A stretch of 64,000 bases of DNA from Bauldia sp. (lineage in GTDB: Bacteria > Pseudomonadota > Alphaproteobacteria > Rhizobiales > Kaistiaceae), in the NCBI GenBank assembly GCA_026126025.1, contig JAHCJZ010000006.1, forward strand, positions 62,001-126,000, read 5' to 3'. The position numbers and the translations under genes are program-made. This document shows positions 50,789 through 60,068 of the stretch, one piece after another. The notes under the pieces are model-generated. The model was not told the origin of the DNA. It was given only the letters and a program-made list of their open reading frames with translations, and ran no database searches. Numbering within the stretch: the first letter of the stretch is position 1; every line of letters starts with the position of its first letter.

Positions 50789-51658
50789 TCAAGCGCTGCG
50801 GCGCGGCCAGTCAGCCATCTGGTGGCGGAACCAGGTTTCCTGCCGCTTGGCGTATTGCCGGGTCTCGGCGATGCCCCTGGCGATCGCCTCGTCCAGCGAG
50901 AGCGCGCCGGCGAGGTGACGGAGGAGGGGGCGGAGGCCGAGCGCCTTCATCGCCGGCAGCGCCGGGTCGAGGCCGAGGGCGGCGATGGCGCGGGCCTCGT
51001 TGAGCGCGCCGGCGTCGATCATGCCTTGGAAGCGCTGCGCGATGCGGCGGTGGAGTTCGGCGCGGTCGGGCGCGATGACGATGCGCTCGGCGGCTGCGGG
51101 GTCGATCAGCGGGCGCGCGGCCAGCGCCTGCCATTCCGGCAGCGGCCGTCCGGTGGCGTCGAGCACTTCGAGGGCGCGCAGGATGCGGGCGCGGTCGGTC
51201 GGGCGGAGGCGCGCCGCCTCGGACGCGGAGCGCCCGGCGAGGAGGCGGTGGAGGTCGCCGGTGGCGACGCCTTCGGCGCGCGCCTTCCAGCGCTCGCGGA
51301 TCTCCGGCGGGACGGGAGGCACCGGCGCGAGCCCTTGCGTCAGCGCGCGGAAATAGAGGCCGGTGCCGCCGACGATGATCGGCCGAAGGCCCGCTGCTTC
51401 GGCTTCGGCGAGGGCGCCCGCGACATCGGCCAGCCAGCTGCCGACGGAGTAGCGCTCGCCCGGCGCGACATGGCCGTAGAGCCGGTGCGGGGCGCGGGCC
51501 TCGTCCTCGGGCGACGGCCGCGCCGTGAGGATGCGGAGGCCGGCATAGACCTGGAGCGCGTCGGCATTGATCACCATGCCGCGGTCGCGCTCGGCGGCGG
51601 CGAGGGCGAGCGCGGATTTCCCGCTCGCGGTCGGGCCGGCGATGAGGAGCGGCGTCAC
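50789..51658 (-). CDS. miaA: tRNA dimethylallyltransferase
   Basis: A 289-residue enzyme adding a dimethylallyl group to A37 of tRNAs reading UNN codons. Start is GTG 51658 (VTPLLIAGPTASGKSALAL). Walker A is GPTASGKS. DADALQVY-like NADALQVYAGLRILTARPSP supplies the tRNA and substrate residues, followed by YGHVAPGERYSVGSW, PIIVGGTGLYFRALTQGL, and the C-terminal IARGIAETRQYAKRQETWFR signature. The start overlaps the stop of the GGCT-like gene by four bases (GTGA), so they are coupled. The long in-frame upstream extension is spurious. Confidence 0.95.
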   Translation of the reverse strand: MTPLLIAGPTASGKSALALAAAERDRGMVINADALQVYAGLRILTARPSPEDEARAPHRLYGHVAPGERYSVGSWLADVAGALAEAEAAGLRPIIVGGTGLYFRALTQGLAPVPPVPPEIRERWKARAEGVATGDLHRLLAGRSASEAARLRPTDRARILRALEVLDATGRPLPEWQALAARPLIDPAAAERIVIAPDRAELHRRIAQRFQGMIDAGALNEARAIAALGLDPALPAMKALGLRPLLRHLAGALSLDEAIARGIAETRQYAKRQETWFRHQMADWPRRSA

Positions 51659-52125
51659 GGTGCGGCGAAGGCGCGGCTGAAGGAGGGCGCGGCGGCCGCA
51701 TCGCCGGCTGCGTCGATCGGCGATGATGGCTTGCCGCGGCGGCGGCGCCATGCCGCCCAGTCTCCCGACGGGACGCGGCGGGCCGACGGGGCGGGGAGGT
51801 TCAGCCGGTACGCCCAGGCGGCGCCGCCGGGCTCGACGAGGCGGATGCGCTCGCGGACGAAGGGCGAGGCGGCGGGGTTCGCGGGATCGTATTCCTCGAA
51901 TGCGTCGAGGATGGCGATCACCCGTGGATCGAGCACGGCGAAGAGCTGGCCGCGCACGGTGCCCGCGCCGCGGCGATAGCCGGGGTAGCGGCCGAGGTCG
52001 AAGAGGATGCCGCGAAAGCGGCACGGGCCGAGGAAAACGAGGGCGCGGTCGAGGCCGAGGGGGAGGTGCGCCGGCTCGCCCTGCATCAGCGTCCCGTAGA
52101 GGACGATCCGCTCCTGCACTGACAT
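51655..52125 (-). CDS. Gamma-glutamylcyclotransferase-like protein
   Basis: A 156-residue protein from ATG 52125 (MSVQERIVLYGTLMQGEPAH). The YGT(L)xxGxxxH pattern with VLYGTLMQGEPAHLPLGL is the GGCT/AIG2 signature, and the acidic catalytic residue is in LDAFEEYDPA. Cytoplasmic enzymes of this group cleave gamma-glutamyl peptides to 5-oxoproline. The C-terminal 30 residues are Ala/Arg/Pro-rich and vary. It is the first gene of a two-gene operon with miaA, and divergent from serB by 69 bases. Confidence 0.83.
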   Translation of the reverse strand: MSVQERIVLYGTLMQGEPAHLPLGLDRALVFLGPCRFRGILFDLGRYPGYRRGAGTVRGQLFAVLDPRVIAILDAFEEYDPANPAASPFVRERIRLVEPGGAAWAYRLNLPAPSARRVPSGDWAAWRRRRGKPSSPIDAAGDAAAAPSFSRAFAAP

Positions 52126-52194
52126 CGCTCCGAAATTTCCCGCCGCTACGCTGTACGGCTCGACCGGATTTCCCCGGCCGGTTATAGCGCGCCG

Positions 52195-53100
52195 ATGACC
52201 CCCTCGCCGATCCCTCTCGTCCTCACCCTCATCGCCAACCCCGCCGGGCCGCCGCTCCAGGTCGACACGGCCTCCATCGCCTTCGCCCGCGTTCCCAACG
52301 GCTCGCCGCGATGGCTCGATGTCGGCGTCGCCGCCGAGGTCGCGTTCCATGTGCGCGCAAGCGAGGCGACTGCCATCGAGGACGACGTTCGCGCCGCGAT
52401 CGGCGCGGCGCCGCTCGACGTCGTGGTGCAGCCGGCGCAGGGGCGGCGGAAGAAGCTCCTCGTCGCCGACATGGACTCCACCATCATCGGCCAGGAATGC
52501 GTCGACGAGCTCGCCGAGCGGATGGGCATCGGCGCGGAGGTCGCGGCCATCACCGGGCGCTCGATGCGCGGCGAGGTCGCGTTCGAGCCGGCGCTGCGCG
52601 AGCGCGTCGCGCTTCTCGCCGGCATGCCTGAAGCGATCATCGCCGAGGTGATCGCCGAACGCGTGCGCCTGATGCCAGGCGCGAAGACGCTGATCGGAAC
52701 GATGCGCGCCCATGGCGCGACGACGGCGCTGCTTTCCGGCGGCTTCACCGCCTTCACCGGGGCGGTCGCCGCGATGGCCGGCTTCGACCATCACCGCGCC
52801 AACACGCTGGTGATCGCGGAGGGGAAGCTCGCCGGCACCGTCGTCGAGCCGGTGTTCGGGCGGAGCGGCAAGCTTGCCGCGCTCCGCGAACTCCGCGAGG
52901 CGCTCGGGCTCGACCGGTCGGAGACGATGGCGGTCGGCGACGGGGCAAACGACATCGCGATGATCGAGGAAGCCGGGCTCGGCGTGGCGTTTCACGGCAA
53001 GCCGGTGGTCGCGGCGGCGGCCGACGTGCGGATCGAGCATGGCGACCTCACCGCGCTCCTCTACCTCCAGGGCTACAGCCGGGCGGAGTTCGCGGGGTGA
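52195..53100 (+). CDS. serB: Phosphoserine phosphatase
   Basis: A 301-residue HAD-family enzyme, last step of serine synthesis. N-terminal ACT-like domain (about 1-85), then the HAD motif I KLLVADMDSTIIGQECVDEL at about residue 87, with nucleophile Asp92. Motif II lies in ALLSGGFTAFTG and motif III/IV in TMAVGDGANDIAMIEEAG, then GVAFHGKPVVAAAADVRIEH. The C-terminal LTALLYLQGYSRAEF is typical of the alphaproteobacterial SerB. It overlaps the next gene by GTGA. Confidence 0.96.
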   Translation: MTPSPIPLVLTLIANPAGPPLQVDTASIAFARVPNGSPRWLDVGVAAEVAFHVRASEATAIEDDVRAAIGAAPLDVVVQPAQGRRKKLLVADMDSTIIGQECVDELAERMGIGAEVAAITGRSMRGEVAFEPALRERVALLAGMPEAIIAEVIAERVRLMPGAKTLIGTMRAHGATTALLSGGFTAFTGAVAAMAGFDHHRANTLVIAEGKLAGTVVEPVFGRSGKLAALRELREALGLDRSETMAVGDGANDIAMIEEAGLGVAFHGKPVVAAAADVRIEHGDLTALLYLQGYSRAEFAG

Positions 53101-53657
53101 CCCCGCTCGTCACCGAGCGGCTGATCCTCCGGCCGTGGCGGGCGGAGGACCGGGTGCCGTTCGCCGCGCTCAACGCCGACCCCGAGGTGCTGCGGTTCTA
53201 TCCGGCGACGCTGAGCGAAGCGGAGTCCGACGCGCTGGCCGACCGGATGGAGGCGGTGTTCAAGGAGCACGGCTTCACCGTCTTCCCGGTCGAAGAGAAG
53301 GCGAGCGGGCGGTTTGTCGGCGCGGTCGGGCTGAAGCCGGTCGCCGACATCGTGCCGATCGCGCCGGCGATCGAGGTCGCGTGGCGGCTCGCCGCCGACG
53401 TGTGGGGGCAGGGCTACGCGCCCGAGGCGGCGCGGGCGGCGCTCGCCCTGGGGTTCGAGGAGCACGGCCTTCCCGAGATCCTCGCCTACACCACGCGGCA
53501 GAACGCGCCGTCGCGCCGCGTCATGGAGAAGCTCGCGATGGTCCGCGACGCGGCGGCGGATTTCGACCACCCGTCGCTGCCGGCGGACCATCCGCTGGCG
53601 CGGCATGTCGTCTATCGGCTGCCGCGCGCGGCGTGGGAATCCGCCGTCAGTCGATGA
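53097..53657 (+). CDS. GNAT-family N-acetyltransferase
   Basis: A 186-residue RimJ/RimL-type acetyltransferase starting at GTG 53097, which overlaps the serB stop by 4 bases. Landmarks: the LVTERLILRPWRAEDRVPFA start typical of the subgroup, AAFAALNADPEVLRFYPATL, the acetyl-CoA-binding AIEVAWRLAADVWGQGYAPE with GQGYAPEA, and NAPSRRVMEKLAM. RimJ/L-like GNATs acetylate ribosomal protein N-termini or small molecules; substrate here is unknown. Its last 11 bases overlap the 3' end of the convergent Do protease gene. Confidence 0.88.
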   Translation: MTPLVTERLILRPWRAEDRVPFAALNADPEVLRFYPATLSEAESDALADRMEAVFKEHGFTVFPVEEKASGRFVGAVGLKPVADIVPIAPAIEVAWRLAADVWGQGYAPEAARAALALGFEEHGLPEILAYTTRQNAPSRRVMEKLAMVRDAAADFDHPSLPADHPLARHVVYRLPRAAWESAVSR

Positions 53658-55107
53658 AGGCGGACGGTCCGATCCGCAGCCACTCGAACCGAAGATTGCC
53701 CCGCGCATCCGACATCAGGAGGATGACAGCGCCGCGGCCGTTCTCCTCCTCGGCCGCGAGCCGCTGCTCGAACGCGGCCGGCGTCGTCACCAGGTCGCCG
53801 CCGACGCCGACCTCGACGATGACGTCGCCCGGACGCAGCCGCCGCTCCGACGCGGGCGTGCCGGCCTGCACATTGGTGACGACGATGCCCGCCACCGCCG
53901 CGTCGAGGGCGAAGCGCTGTCGGATGGCCGGGGTGATCTCGGCGACGGTGACGCCGAGCGTCGCGGCCGTCAGCTCCGGCACCTCGTCGGGGGCGACCTC
54001 CGCGTCGTTCTCGGCCGCCGCGACCTCGAAGCCGTCGCCGCGCGGGGCGACGCCAACCGTCAGCGTGATCTCCTCGCCGTCGCGGATGAGGGTGGTCTCG
54101 ACCTCGCTGCCGACCGGCGTGCCGGCGACGATGCGGGTCAGGTCCCGGCTTTTGCCGATCGGCCGGCCGTCGAAGGCGATGATGATGTCGCCGATCTCGA
54201 CGCCCGCGTCGCGCGCCGGGCTGTCGGGCTCGGTGTAGCCGACGACCAGCGCGCCCGCGGCGTCCGCGAGGCCGAAGCCTTCGGCGAGACCGTCGGTGAC
54301 CTCCTGGATGATGACGCCGATACGGCCGCGGCGGACGGTGCCGAACTCGATCAGCTGCTCGACGATTGGCTGCGCCAGCGAGGAGGGCACCGAGAAGGCG
54401 ATGCCGATCGATTCCCCGGTCTCCGACAGGATCGCGGTGTTCACGCCGACGACCTCGCCATTCATGTCGAACAGCGGGCCGCCGGAATTGCCGCGGTTGA
54501 TCGAGGCGTCGGTCTGCAGATAGTCGTCGAACGGGCCGGAATTGATGTTGCGGTTGCGCGCCGAGAGGACGCCGACAGTGACAGTGGTGCCGAGGCCGAA
54601 CGGGTTGCCGATCGCGACCACCCAGTCGCCGATGCGCAGGGCCTCCGAATCGCCGAACGAGACCGCGGTCAGCGGCCGCGGCGGCTCGACCTTCAGCACG
54701 GCAAGGTCGGTCGGCGGATCGTAGCCGATGAGGCGCGCGGCGAGACGGGTGCCGTCGTCGAACACCGCCCAGATCTCGTCGGCGTCGTCGATGACGTGGT
54801 TGTTGGTGACGATGTAGCCGGTCTCGTCGATGACGAAGCCGGACCCCAGCGATTCCACTTCCCGCAGCGGCGCGTCCTCGTCGCCGAAGAGGTCGAGGAG
54901 CTCCTGCGGCAGCTCGGGCAGGTCGATGCCGCGCCGCGCCGGAAGGGTCTGGCTGGTCGCGATGTTGACCACCGCGCCAAGGATGCCTTCGGTCAGGTCG
55001 GCGAGCGATTCCGGCGGCTGGAACTGGGCCGTCGCGGGGGTGGCGAAGACGGTCGCCGCCAGCGCCAGGGCGGCAAGGGAACGCCGCGCGGTGTGACGCA
55101 CGCTCAT
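53647..55107 (-). CDS. Do/DegP-like periplasmic serine endopeptidase
   Basis: A 486-residue HtrA-family protease. The ATG at 55107 gives a good signal peptide (residues 1-28, ending ATPATAQ) and GGAG upstream; an earlier in-frame ATG exists. The trypsin-like domain contains SGFVIDETGYIVTNNHVIDD (catalytic His), DLAVLKVEPP (Asp) and TDASINRGNSGGPLFDMNGE (Ser). Two PDZ domains follow at about 290-375 and 390-480, with the carboxylate-binding loops RGRIGVIIQEVTDGLAEGFG and ATLGVTVAEITPAIR. It degrades misfolded periplasmic proteins. Gene order after it (DUF2065, hflC, hflK, folA) is a typical alphaproteobacterial cluster. Confidence 0.93.
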   Translation of the reverse strand: MSVRHTARRSLAALALAATVFATPATAQFQPPESLADLTEGILGAVVNIATSQTLPARRGIDLPELPQELLDLFGDEDAPLREVESLGSGFVIDETGYIVTNNHVIDDADEIWAVFDDGTRLAARLIGYDPPTDLAVLKVEPPRPLTAVSFGDSEALRIGDWVVAIGNPFGLGTTVTVGVLSARNRNINSGPFDDYLQTDASINRGNSGGPLFDMNGEVVGVNTAILSETGESIGIAFSVPSSLAQPIVEQLIEFGTVRRGRIGVIIQEVTDGLAEGFGLADAAGALVVGYTEPDSPARDAGVEIGDIIIAFDGRPIGKSRDLTRIVAGTPVGSEVETTLIRDGEEITLTVGVAPRGDGFEVAAAENDAEVAPDEVPELTAATLGVTVAEITPAIRQRFALDAAVAGIVVTNVQAGTPASERRLRPGDVIVEVGVGGDLVTTPAAFEQRLAAEEENGRGAVILLMSDARGNLRFEWLRIGPSAFID

Positions 55108-55179
55108 CGGATTCTCCATCATCTCGCGAATTCGCGCGCGGCGAACCGGCTTTCCCCCCGCGCAGCTTACCAGCACCGG

Positions 55180-55365
55180 TCAGCCGCGCACCAGCCAGAC
55201 CAGCACCAGGCCGGCCACCAATGCACCGATGCCGAAGGTGCGGAAGGTGCGGTCGGGCTGCGCCATCAGCTGCGACAGCATCCGGCGCATCTGGGCCGGG
55301 AAGAGGGCGTAGAGCGTGCCCTCCAGCGCAAGGGCGATGCCGAGGCCGAGGATGAGGTCGGTCAC
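55180..55365 (-). CDS. DUF2065 family small membrane protein
   Basis: A 61-residue protein with two membrane helices (residues 2-22 DLILGLGIALALEGTLYALF, and 44-60 FGIGALVAGLVLVWL) and the middle motif PAQMRRMLSQLMAQPDRTFR, which is the DUF2065 hallmark. It is normally found between hflC and a Do protease gene, as here, 15 bases after hflC. Its role may relate to the HflKC/FtsH complex but is not known. Confidence 0.9.
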   Translation of the reverse strand: MTDLILGLGIALALEGTLYALFPAQMRRMLSQLMAQPDRTFRTFGIGALVAGLVLVWLVRG

Positions 55366-55380
55366 CCCCGGCCGTCGATG

Positions 55381-56493
55381 CTAGCCGGCCGCGGGCTCGT
55401 CGGCGGCCGGCTCTTCAGGCTCCGGCTCCTCCAGCGGGACCGGCTCGTCGACCGGCGTCTCGTCGTCCACGCCGAAATCGAGGAGCGGCGCCTCGAGGAG
55501 CGGCGGCAGCTCGATGATCGGGTTGTCCAGCGCCTCTTCCTCGGCGGCGGGAAGCTGCAGCAGCGGCAGGTTCTCGAGCCGCGGGATCGGCGTGTTGGGC
55601 GTCAGGATCTCCGCCGGATCGAGCCCGCCATTGACGTCGGCGAAGAAGCGGAAGAACTCCGAATCCGGCGACAGGAGGAGCGTCGTGGTGTCGGACGACA
55701 GGCCCTCGCGATAGGCGATCATCGACCGGTAGAACGAGAAGAAGCTGGCGTCGAGACCGAAGGCCTGGGCGAGGATGCGGTTGGCCTGCGCTTCCGCCTC
55801 GCCCTGGAGGATCGCCGAGTCGCGGTTGGCGTTGGCGAGCGTGGTGCGCACGGAGAGGTCGGCGGCGGCGGTGATGATGTTGGCCTGCTCCTCGCCCTGG
55901 GCGCGGATCAGGGCGGCCTCCTGCTGCCGCGCGGTCTGCATGCGGGCGAAGATCGCCTCGCTGTTAGCCTCGGGCAGGTCGGCGCGGCGGATGCGCACGT
56001 CGACCACGCGGACGCCGAGCTGCACCGCCTCCTGGTTCACCTGCTGGGTGATCAGCCCCATCAGCTCGGCGCGGCGGGCGCGGACGACGGCGTCAAGCGT
56101 GGTGCCGCCGAGAACGCGGCGAACCGCCGAATTGAGGATGACCGCCAGCCGCTGGTTGCCGACCGCGACGTTGCCGACCGCCTGGTAGAAGGTGAGCGGG
56201 TTGATGATCTGATAGCGGGCGAAGGCATCGACCACGAGGCGCTCCTGCCCGGCGGCGATGATTTCGAGCGATGGCGTGTCGAGGTCGAGGAGGCGCTTCT
56301 CGATGTATTCGACATTGTCGATGAACGGGACCCGGAAATAGAGGCCCGGCTCCTCCGAGGTGGCGACGACCTGGCCAAAGCGAAGGACGAGCGCCTGCCG
56401 CGTCGGATCGACGACGTAGATGCTGAGATAGAGGAGGATCGCGATCGCAACGAGGACGATGAGCCCGGCGACGCCGAAGATGCCGCGGCGCAT
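55381..56493 (-). CDS. hflC: FtsH-associated SPFH protein HflC
   Basis: A 370-residue membrane-bound regulator of the FtsH protease. N-terminal anchor FGVAGLIVLVAIAILLYLSI, then the SPFH domain: YVVDPTRQALVLRFGQVVAT, GLYFRVPFIDNVEYIEKRLL, DTPSLEIIAAGQERLVVDAF. The alpha-helical part has LPEANSEAIFARMQTARQQE and AALIRAQGEEQANIITAAAD. The C-terminal 50 residues are Pro/Glu/Asp-rich, longer than in E. coli HflC. ATG overlaps the hflK stop by one base (TAATG). Together HflK and HflC form a cage around FtsH. Confidence 0.95.
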   Translation of the reverse strand: MRRGIFGVAGLIVLVAIAILLYLSIYVVDPTRQALVLRFGQVVATSEEPGLYFRVPFIDNVEYIEKRLLDLDTPSLEIIAAGQERLVVDAFARYQIINPLTFYQAVGNVAVGNQRLAVILNSAVRRVLGGTTLDAVVRARRAELMGLITQQVNQEAVQLGVRVVDVRIRRADLPEANSEAIFARMQTARQQEAALIRAQGEEQANIITAAADLSVRTTLANANRDSAILQGEAEAQANRILAQAFGLDASFFSFYRSMIAYREGLSSDTTTLLLSPDSEFFRFFADVNGGLDPAEILTPNTPIPRLENLPLLQLPAAEEEALDNPIIELPPLLEAPLLDFGVDDETPVDEPVPLEEPEPEEPAADEPAAG

Positions 56494-57617
56494 TACTGGG
56501 CACCCCGCGGCGTCAGCTGCGAGAGCGGGAGGTACGGCACGATGCCGCCGCTGACACCCTCGTCGATCACGATCTTGTTCATGTCGGACAGGATGTCCGC
56601 CATGGTCTGGAGATAGATGCGCTCGCGGATGACGTCCGGATCCTCGCGGTAGGCAGCGTAGACCTCGAAGAAGGCCCGTCCGTCACCGACCGCCCGGGCG
56701 ATGGTTTCGTTGTAGGCCGCCTGGGCGCGCTGGACGATGATGGCGGCCTGGCCGCGGGCCTGCGGGACGACGGTGTTGGCATAGCGCATGGCTTCGTTCT
56801 GCACGCGCTCGGAGTCCGCTTCGGCAGCCTGGACGTCGCGGAAGGCGTCGATCACCTGCGCCGGCGGGTCGACCTTCAGCAGCTGCACCTGGGTGATCTG
56901 GATGCCGGCTTCGTAGCCGTTCAGCGTCTGCTGGATGAGCTCCTGGACGGCCAGCTCGGTCACCTGCCGGGCTCCGGTGAGAAGATCCTGGAGGTCGCTG
57001 GCGCCGACGATCTGGCGCATCGCGCTCTCGGCGACCGCCTTCACCGTCGATTCCGGGTTCTGCAGGTTGAAGAGATATTGCTGGGCATTGCTGATGACCC
57101 AGAACACCGAGAAGTCGACGTCGATGATGTTCTCGTCGCCGGTGAGCATCAGGCTCTCTTCTGCAATGTCCCGGCCTTCCGCGGCGCCGGCGTCGGTCTG
57201 GCCGATCGTCACGCGGTTCACCGTGGTGACCGGCGGCGTGTAGACGCTCTCGACCGGGTAGGGCAGGCGGAAATTGAGGCCGGGCGTCGCGGTGCGGTTC
57301 ACCTCGCCGAAGCGAAGGACGATGCCGACCTCGTTCGCTTCGACGCGGAAGGTGAAGAAGTTGTAGCCGAGCACCGCGATCACCACGACGATGATGGCGA
57401 TGAGGGCGAGCGGATTGATGCCGCGTCCGCTGCCGCCCCGTCCGGGCAGGACGCGCTTCAGGCGATCCTGGCTGCGGCGAAGCAGATCCTCCAGATCGGG
57501 GGCGGACGGGCCCTGGTTGCGCGGACCCTGGCCCCACGGGCCGCCATTGTTGCCGCCGCCGCGCCAACCGCCGCCGCCGCTCATTTCGTGGCTGCCGCCA
57601 CTTCCCTCAACCGGCAT
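56493..57617 (-). CDS. hflK: FtsH-associated SPFH protein HflK
   Basis: A 374-residue partner of HflC. The Gly/Pro-rich cytoplasmic start (SGGGGWRGGGNNGGPWGQGP) and PDLEDLLRRSQDRLKRVLPG are standard, followed by the anchor NPLALIAIIVVVIAVLGYNF and SPFH domain (VEANEVGIVLRFGEVNRTAT, GLNFRLPYPVESVYTPPVTT). The C-terminal helix region has QVIDAFRDVQAAEADSERVQ and PQARGQAAIIVQRAQAAYNE. ATG 57617 follows AAGGGACAGGG; an internal ATG at 57584 is also possible. It shares a transcript with hflC. Confidence 0.94.
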   Translation of the reverse strand: MPVEGSGGSHEMSGGGGWRGGGNNGGPWGQGPRNQGPSAPDLEDLLRRSQDRLKRVLPGRGGSGRGINPLALIAIIVVVIAVLGYNFFTFRVEANEVGIVLRFGEVNRTATPGLNFRLPYPVESVYTPPVTTVNRVTIGQTDAGAAEGRDIAEESLMLTGDENIIDVDFSVFWVISNAQQYLFNLQNPESTVKAVAESAMRQIVGASDLQDLLTGARQVTELAVQELIQQTLNGYEAGIQITQVQLLKVDPPAQVIDAFRDVQAAEADSERVQNEAMRYANTVVPQARGQAAIIVQRAQAAYNETIARAVGDGRAFFEVYAAYREDPDVIRERIYLQTMADILSDMNKIVIDEGVSGGIVPYLPLSQLTPRGAQ

Positions 57618-57743
57618 CCCTGTCCCTTCCGCCGGATTCGTTCCGGCGCCGCCGCGCATTCATGTGCGGCTGAATCCCTTCAAAGTCGCGGGGTTTATAG
57701 GCGAACGACCGCCTCGCCGCAAACCGCGACCCACCGACGCGGC

Positions 57744-58358
57744 TCATGCCGGGCGGCGCAGTTCCGCCGCTTCCGCGAGGAGCTCGCCGACGTCCCCATC
57801 CCGCCAGAATTGGGGGTCGCGCCCGCCGCCGTCAACCGCAAGCGGTGGCTCACGGCGTTCATAGACAATGTAGGTGGTGGCGAAATCGTCCTTCGGCCCG
57901 GCCGGAACCTCCTCGCGCTGCACCGGTCGCCACGCGGTCGGGTCGATCCGCGGGAAGAAGGTGTCGCCGTCCGGCCGGGCATCGACGTGGGTGATGTGGA
58001 GGCGGTCGGCGAGGGCGATCGTGTCGCGGTAGATCGCGGCGCCGCCGATCACCATCGCCTCATCGGGCGGGAAGCCTGTTCCGGGCGCCCGGATGGCGGC
58101 GAAGGCCGCGTCGAGCGAGTCGACCGACACCACCAAGCCGGAGGACGGCAGGCCGCTGCGGGTCACGACGACGTTGAGCCGCTGCGCCAGCGGCGCCTTC
58201 AGGCCGCGGAAGGTCACGCCGCCCATGATCACCGCCTTGCCGATCGTCAGCGCCCTGAAGCGCCTCATGTCGGTGGAGAGCCGCCAGGGCATGCCGCCGC
58301 GAAGGCCGATGACGCCGTTTTCGGCAATCGCCGCGACGAGGGAGAGGCTGGGGTTCAT
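57744..58358 (-). CDS. folA: Dihydrofolate reductase
   Basis: A 204-residue enzyme reducing dihydrofolate with NADPH, longer than the usual 160 because of a C-terminal extension. Landmarks: LSLVAAIAENGVIGLRGGMP, WRLSTDMRRFRALTIGKAVI and MGGVTF for the substrate and NADPH sites (Asp in STDM), and VIGGAAIYRDTIALADRLHI for the GG(x)xIY cofactor motif, then THVDARPDGDTFFPRIDP. The C-terminal 35 residues (AVDGGGRDPQFWRDGDVGEL) look non-standard. It is upstream of hflK with 127 bases between, partner in pathway to thyA at 29888. Confidence 0.93.
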   Translation of the reverse strand: MNPSLSLVAAIAENGVIGLRGGMPWRLSTDMRRFRALTIGKAVIMGGVTFRGLKAPLAQRLNVVVTRSGLPSSGLVVSVDSLDAAFAAIRAPGTGFPPDEAMVIGGAAIYRDTIALADRLHITHVDARPDGDTFFPRIDPTAWRPVQREEVPAGPKDDFATTYIVYERREPPLAVDGGGRDPQFWRDGDVGELLAEAAELRRPA

Positions 58359-58506
58359 CGCGGCACTCTAGCCAATCGCGCGCGAAGGGCGGCATAACCG
58401 GCGCGGTTGCGCACAGCCGGCGGCGCCGGCGCGCTCACACATTGAATCAGCAAACGCCGGCAGGTGGCTCATCGCGAGTCGCTTTCCGTCGCCGCGGAGA
58501 CCCAGG

Positions 58507-59415
58507 ATGCCGCATCCCTACACCATCCTCGACGTGTTCACCGACACGCCGCTCGGCGGCAATCCGCTGGCGGTCGTCCTCGACGCCGACGATATCGACG
58601 GGGCGCGGATGCAGGCGATCGCCGCCGAGTTCAACCTGTCGGAGACGGTGTTCGTGCTGCGGCCCACCGGGCCGGCCCACACCGCCCGGGTCCGCATCTT
58701 CACGCCGAAGAGCGAGATTCCGTTCGCCGGCCATCCGACGGTTGGCACCGCGGTGCTGCTGGCGCGCCAGAGGCTCGGCGAGGGGCCGGACGAGCGCGAC
58801 GCGGTCGTGGTGCTGGAGGAGGGCGTCGGCCCGGTGCGCTGCGGCGTGATCCTGCGCGAAGGCGTCGGCTACGCCGCCTTCGACGCGCCGCGCCTCGCGC
58901 ACGAGCCGGGGCCGGCGCCTGCCTCGGCCGACATCGCCGCCGCGCTCGGCCTCGGCAAAGAGGAGATCGGCTTCGAGCACCACGTGCCCTCGGTCTATGA
59001 CGGCGGCCTCGGCTTCCTCTTCGTACCGGTCGCCAATCTCGACGCCATCGGTCGGGCGCGTCCGACGGGCGCGGCGTTCTTCGCCGCGACCGCCGCCGCC
59101 GGTGTCGACGCGGTCTATTGCTACACGCGCGAGACGGTAGCGGTGGGGCGTCATTTCCACGCCCGGATGTTCTCGCCCGAGCAAGGCATTGCCGAGGATC
59201 CGGCGACCGGGTCGGCGGCGGTCTCGCTCGCCTCGGTGATCGACCGGTTCGAGGCGCTTCAGGCAGGCGCGCATCGCTTCGTCATCGAGCAGGGCTTCGA
59301 GATCGGGCGGCCGAGCCTGATCGGCCTCGAGATCGACCGCGAGCCGGAGCGCGTCGCCGCCGTGCGCGTCGGCGGCGATGCGGTGGTGGTGGCCGAAGGG
59401 ACGCTCCGGGTCTGA
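58507..59415 (+). CDS. PhzF-family isomerase
   Basis: A 302-residue PhzF/YddE-like protein. The N-terminal [20 protein letters not shown] and [10 protein letters not shown] with the catalytic Glu near residue 46, [20 protein letters not shown], and in the second half [20 protein letters not shown] with [11 protein letters not shown] are the family signatures. PhzF isomerises a phenazine precursor, but most relatives have unknown substrates and no phenazine genes are near, so the name is structural. It is monocistronic. Confidence 0.93.
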   Translation: MPHPYTILDVFTDTPLGGNPLAVVLDADDIDGARMQAIAAEFNLSETVFVLRPTGPAHTARVRIFTPKSEIPFAGHPTVGTAVLLARQRLGEGPDERDAVVVLEEGVGPVRCGVILREGVGYAAFDAPRLAHEPGPAPASADIAAALGLGKEEIGFEHHVPSVYDGGLGFLFVPVANLDAIGRARPTGAAFFAATAAAGVDAVYCYTRETVAVGRHFHARMFSPEQGIAEDPATGSAAVSLASVIDRFEALQAGAHRFVIEQGFEIGRPSLIGLEIDREPERVAAVRVGGDAVVVAEGTLRV

Positions 59416-59527
59416 GATTTCGCAAGAAATCCCTGTGACTGGCCCGGAACCCGCATGGCGCGGTATTTAGAATGGGCGCAGAATCAGCGCAGGCGGCGCT
59501 CAGGCCATCAGCCAGGGAGCAAGGGGC

Positions 59528-59953
59528 ATGTACGAGCTTCTCGTCTTCATCCATCTCGTGGGACTGGCCGTCGGCATCGGCGTGCCGATCGGCAATCTCG
59601 CGATCCAGCGGATCGCCGCATCGGCTCCGCCCGAGGTCGCGGCGGTGTTGCGGAGCATTCCCGGCCGCCTCGCCTGGTATTCGCGCGGCGGGCTGATCGC
59701 CCTCGTCGTCAGCGGGCTCCTGATGCAGGCCTTCGCGCAGGGCCGCGCGATGGTGTCGTTCGGCGGCGTGTGGTTCTGGCTGAAGATGGTCGCCGTCGTC
59801 GGCCTCATCGCCGCCGTCTACTTCATCTGGCAGACGATGGAGGAAGCCCGCAAAGGCAATCCCGCGGTCATGGCGCGGATGCGGATGCTCGGGCCGGCGG
59901 TGCTCGGCCTCAGCCTCCTGGCGACGCTGTTCGCGGTCATCGCGTTCCACTAG
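59528..59953 (+). CDS. DUF2269-like / CopD-like small membrane protein
   Basis: A 141-residue membrane protein with four predicted helices and a His in the first (YELLVFIHLVGLAVGIGVPI). Further parts are RLAWYSRGGLIALVVSGLLM, FWLKMVAVVGLIAAVYFIWQ and a last helix GPAVLGLSLLATLFAVIAFH. The FIHLxGLAxGIG start and FWxKMxxVxxLI segment resemble DUF2269 or similar integral proteins. GGGAGCAAGGGGC precedes the ATG. A longer protein with the same four-helix plan is at 40092. Function unknown. Confidence 0.7.
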   Translation: MYELLVFIHLVGLAVGIGVPIGNLAIQRIAASAPPEVAAVLRSIPGRLAWYSRGGLIALVVSGLLMQAFAQGRAMVSFGGVWFWLKMVAVVGLIAAVYFIWQTMEEARKGNPAVMARMRMLGPAVLGLSLLATLFAVIAFH

Positions 59954-60029
59954 CCCGCGGTTTTGCTTGCGCCACGGCAGTGGCTTCGGCTAAAGCTCGG
60001 CGCGCCTGGCAGTCTTAACCAGGCTTTAT

Positions 60030-60053
60030 CGGCCGGAGACGACACTCCGGCCG
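60030..60053 (+). promoter_or_regulatory. Hairpin upstream of the leuA leader
   Basis: CGGCCGGAG and CTCCGGCCG pair perfectly across ACGACA, just before the leader peptide start. No T tract follows, so it is not a terminator; a structured 5' leader element is more likely. Confidence 0.4.
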
Positions 60054-60068
60054 GGCGCGAGCGAGACC

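Noticed and set aside
53605-56616. 1003-codon plus-strand frame opposite the Do protease and hflC genes
   Set aside because: It spans several real genes on the other strand and shows only composition-driven residues.
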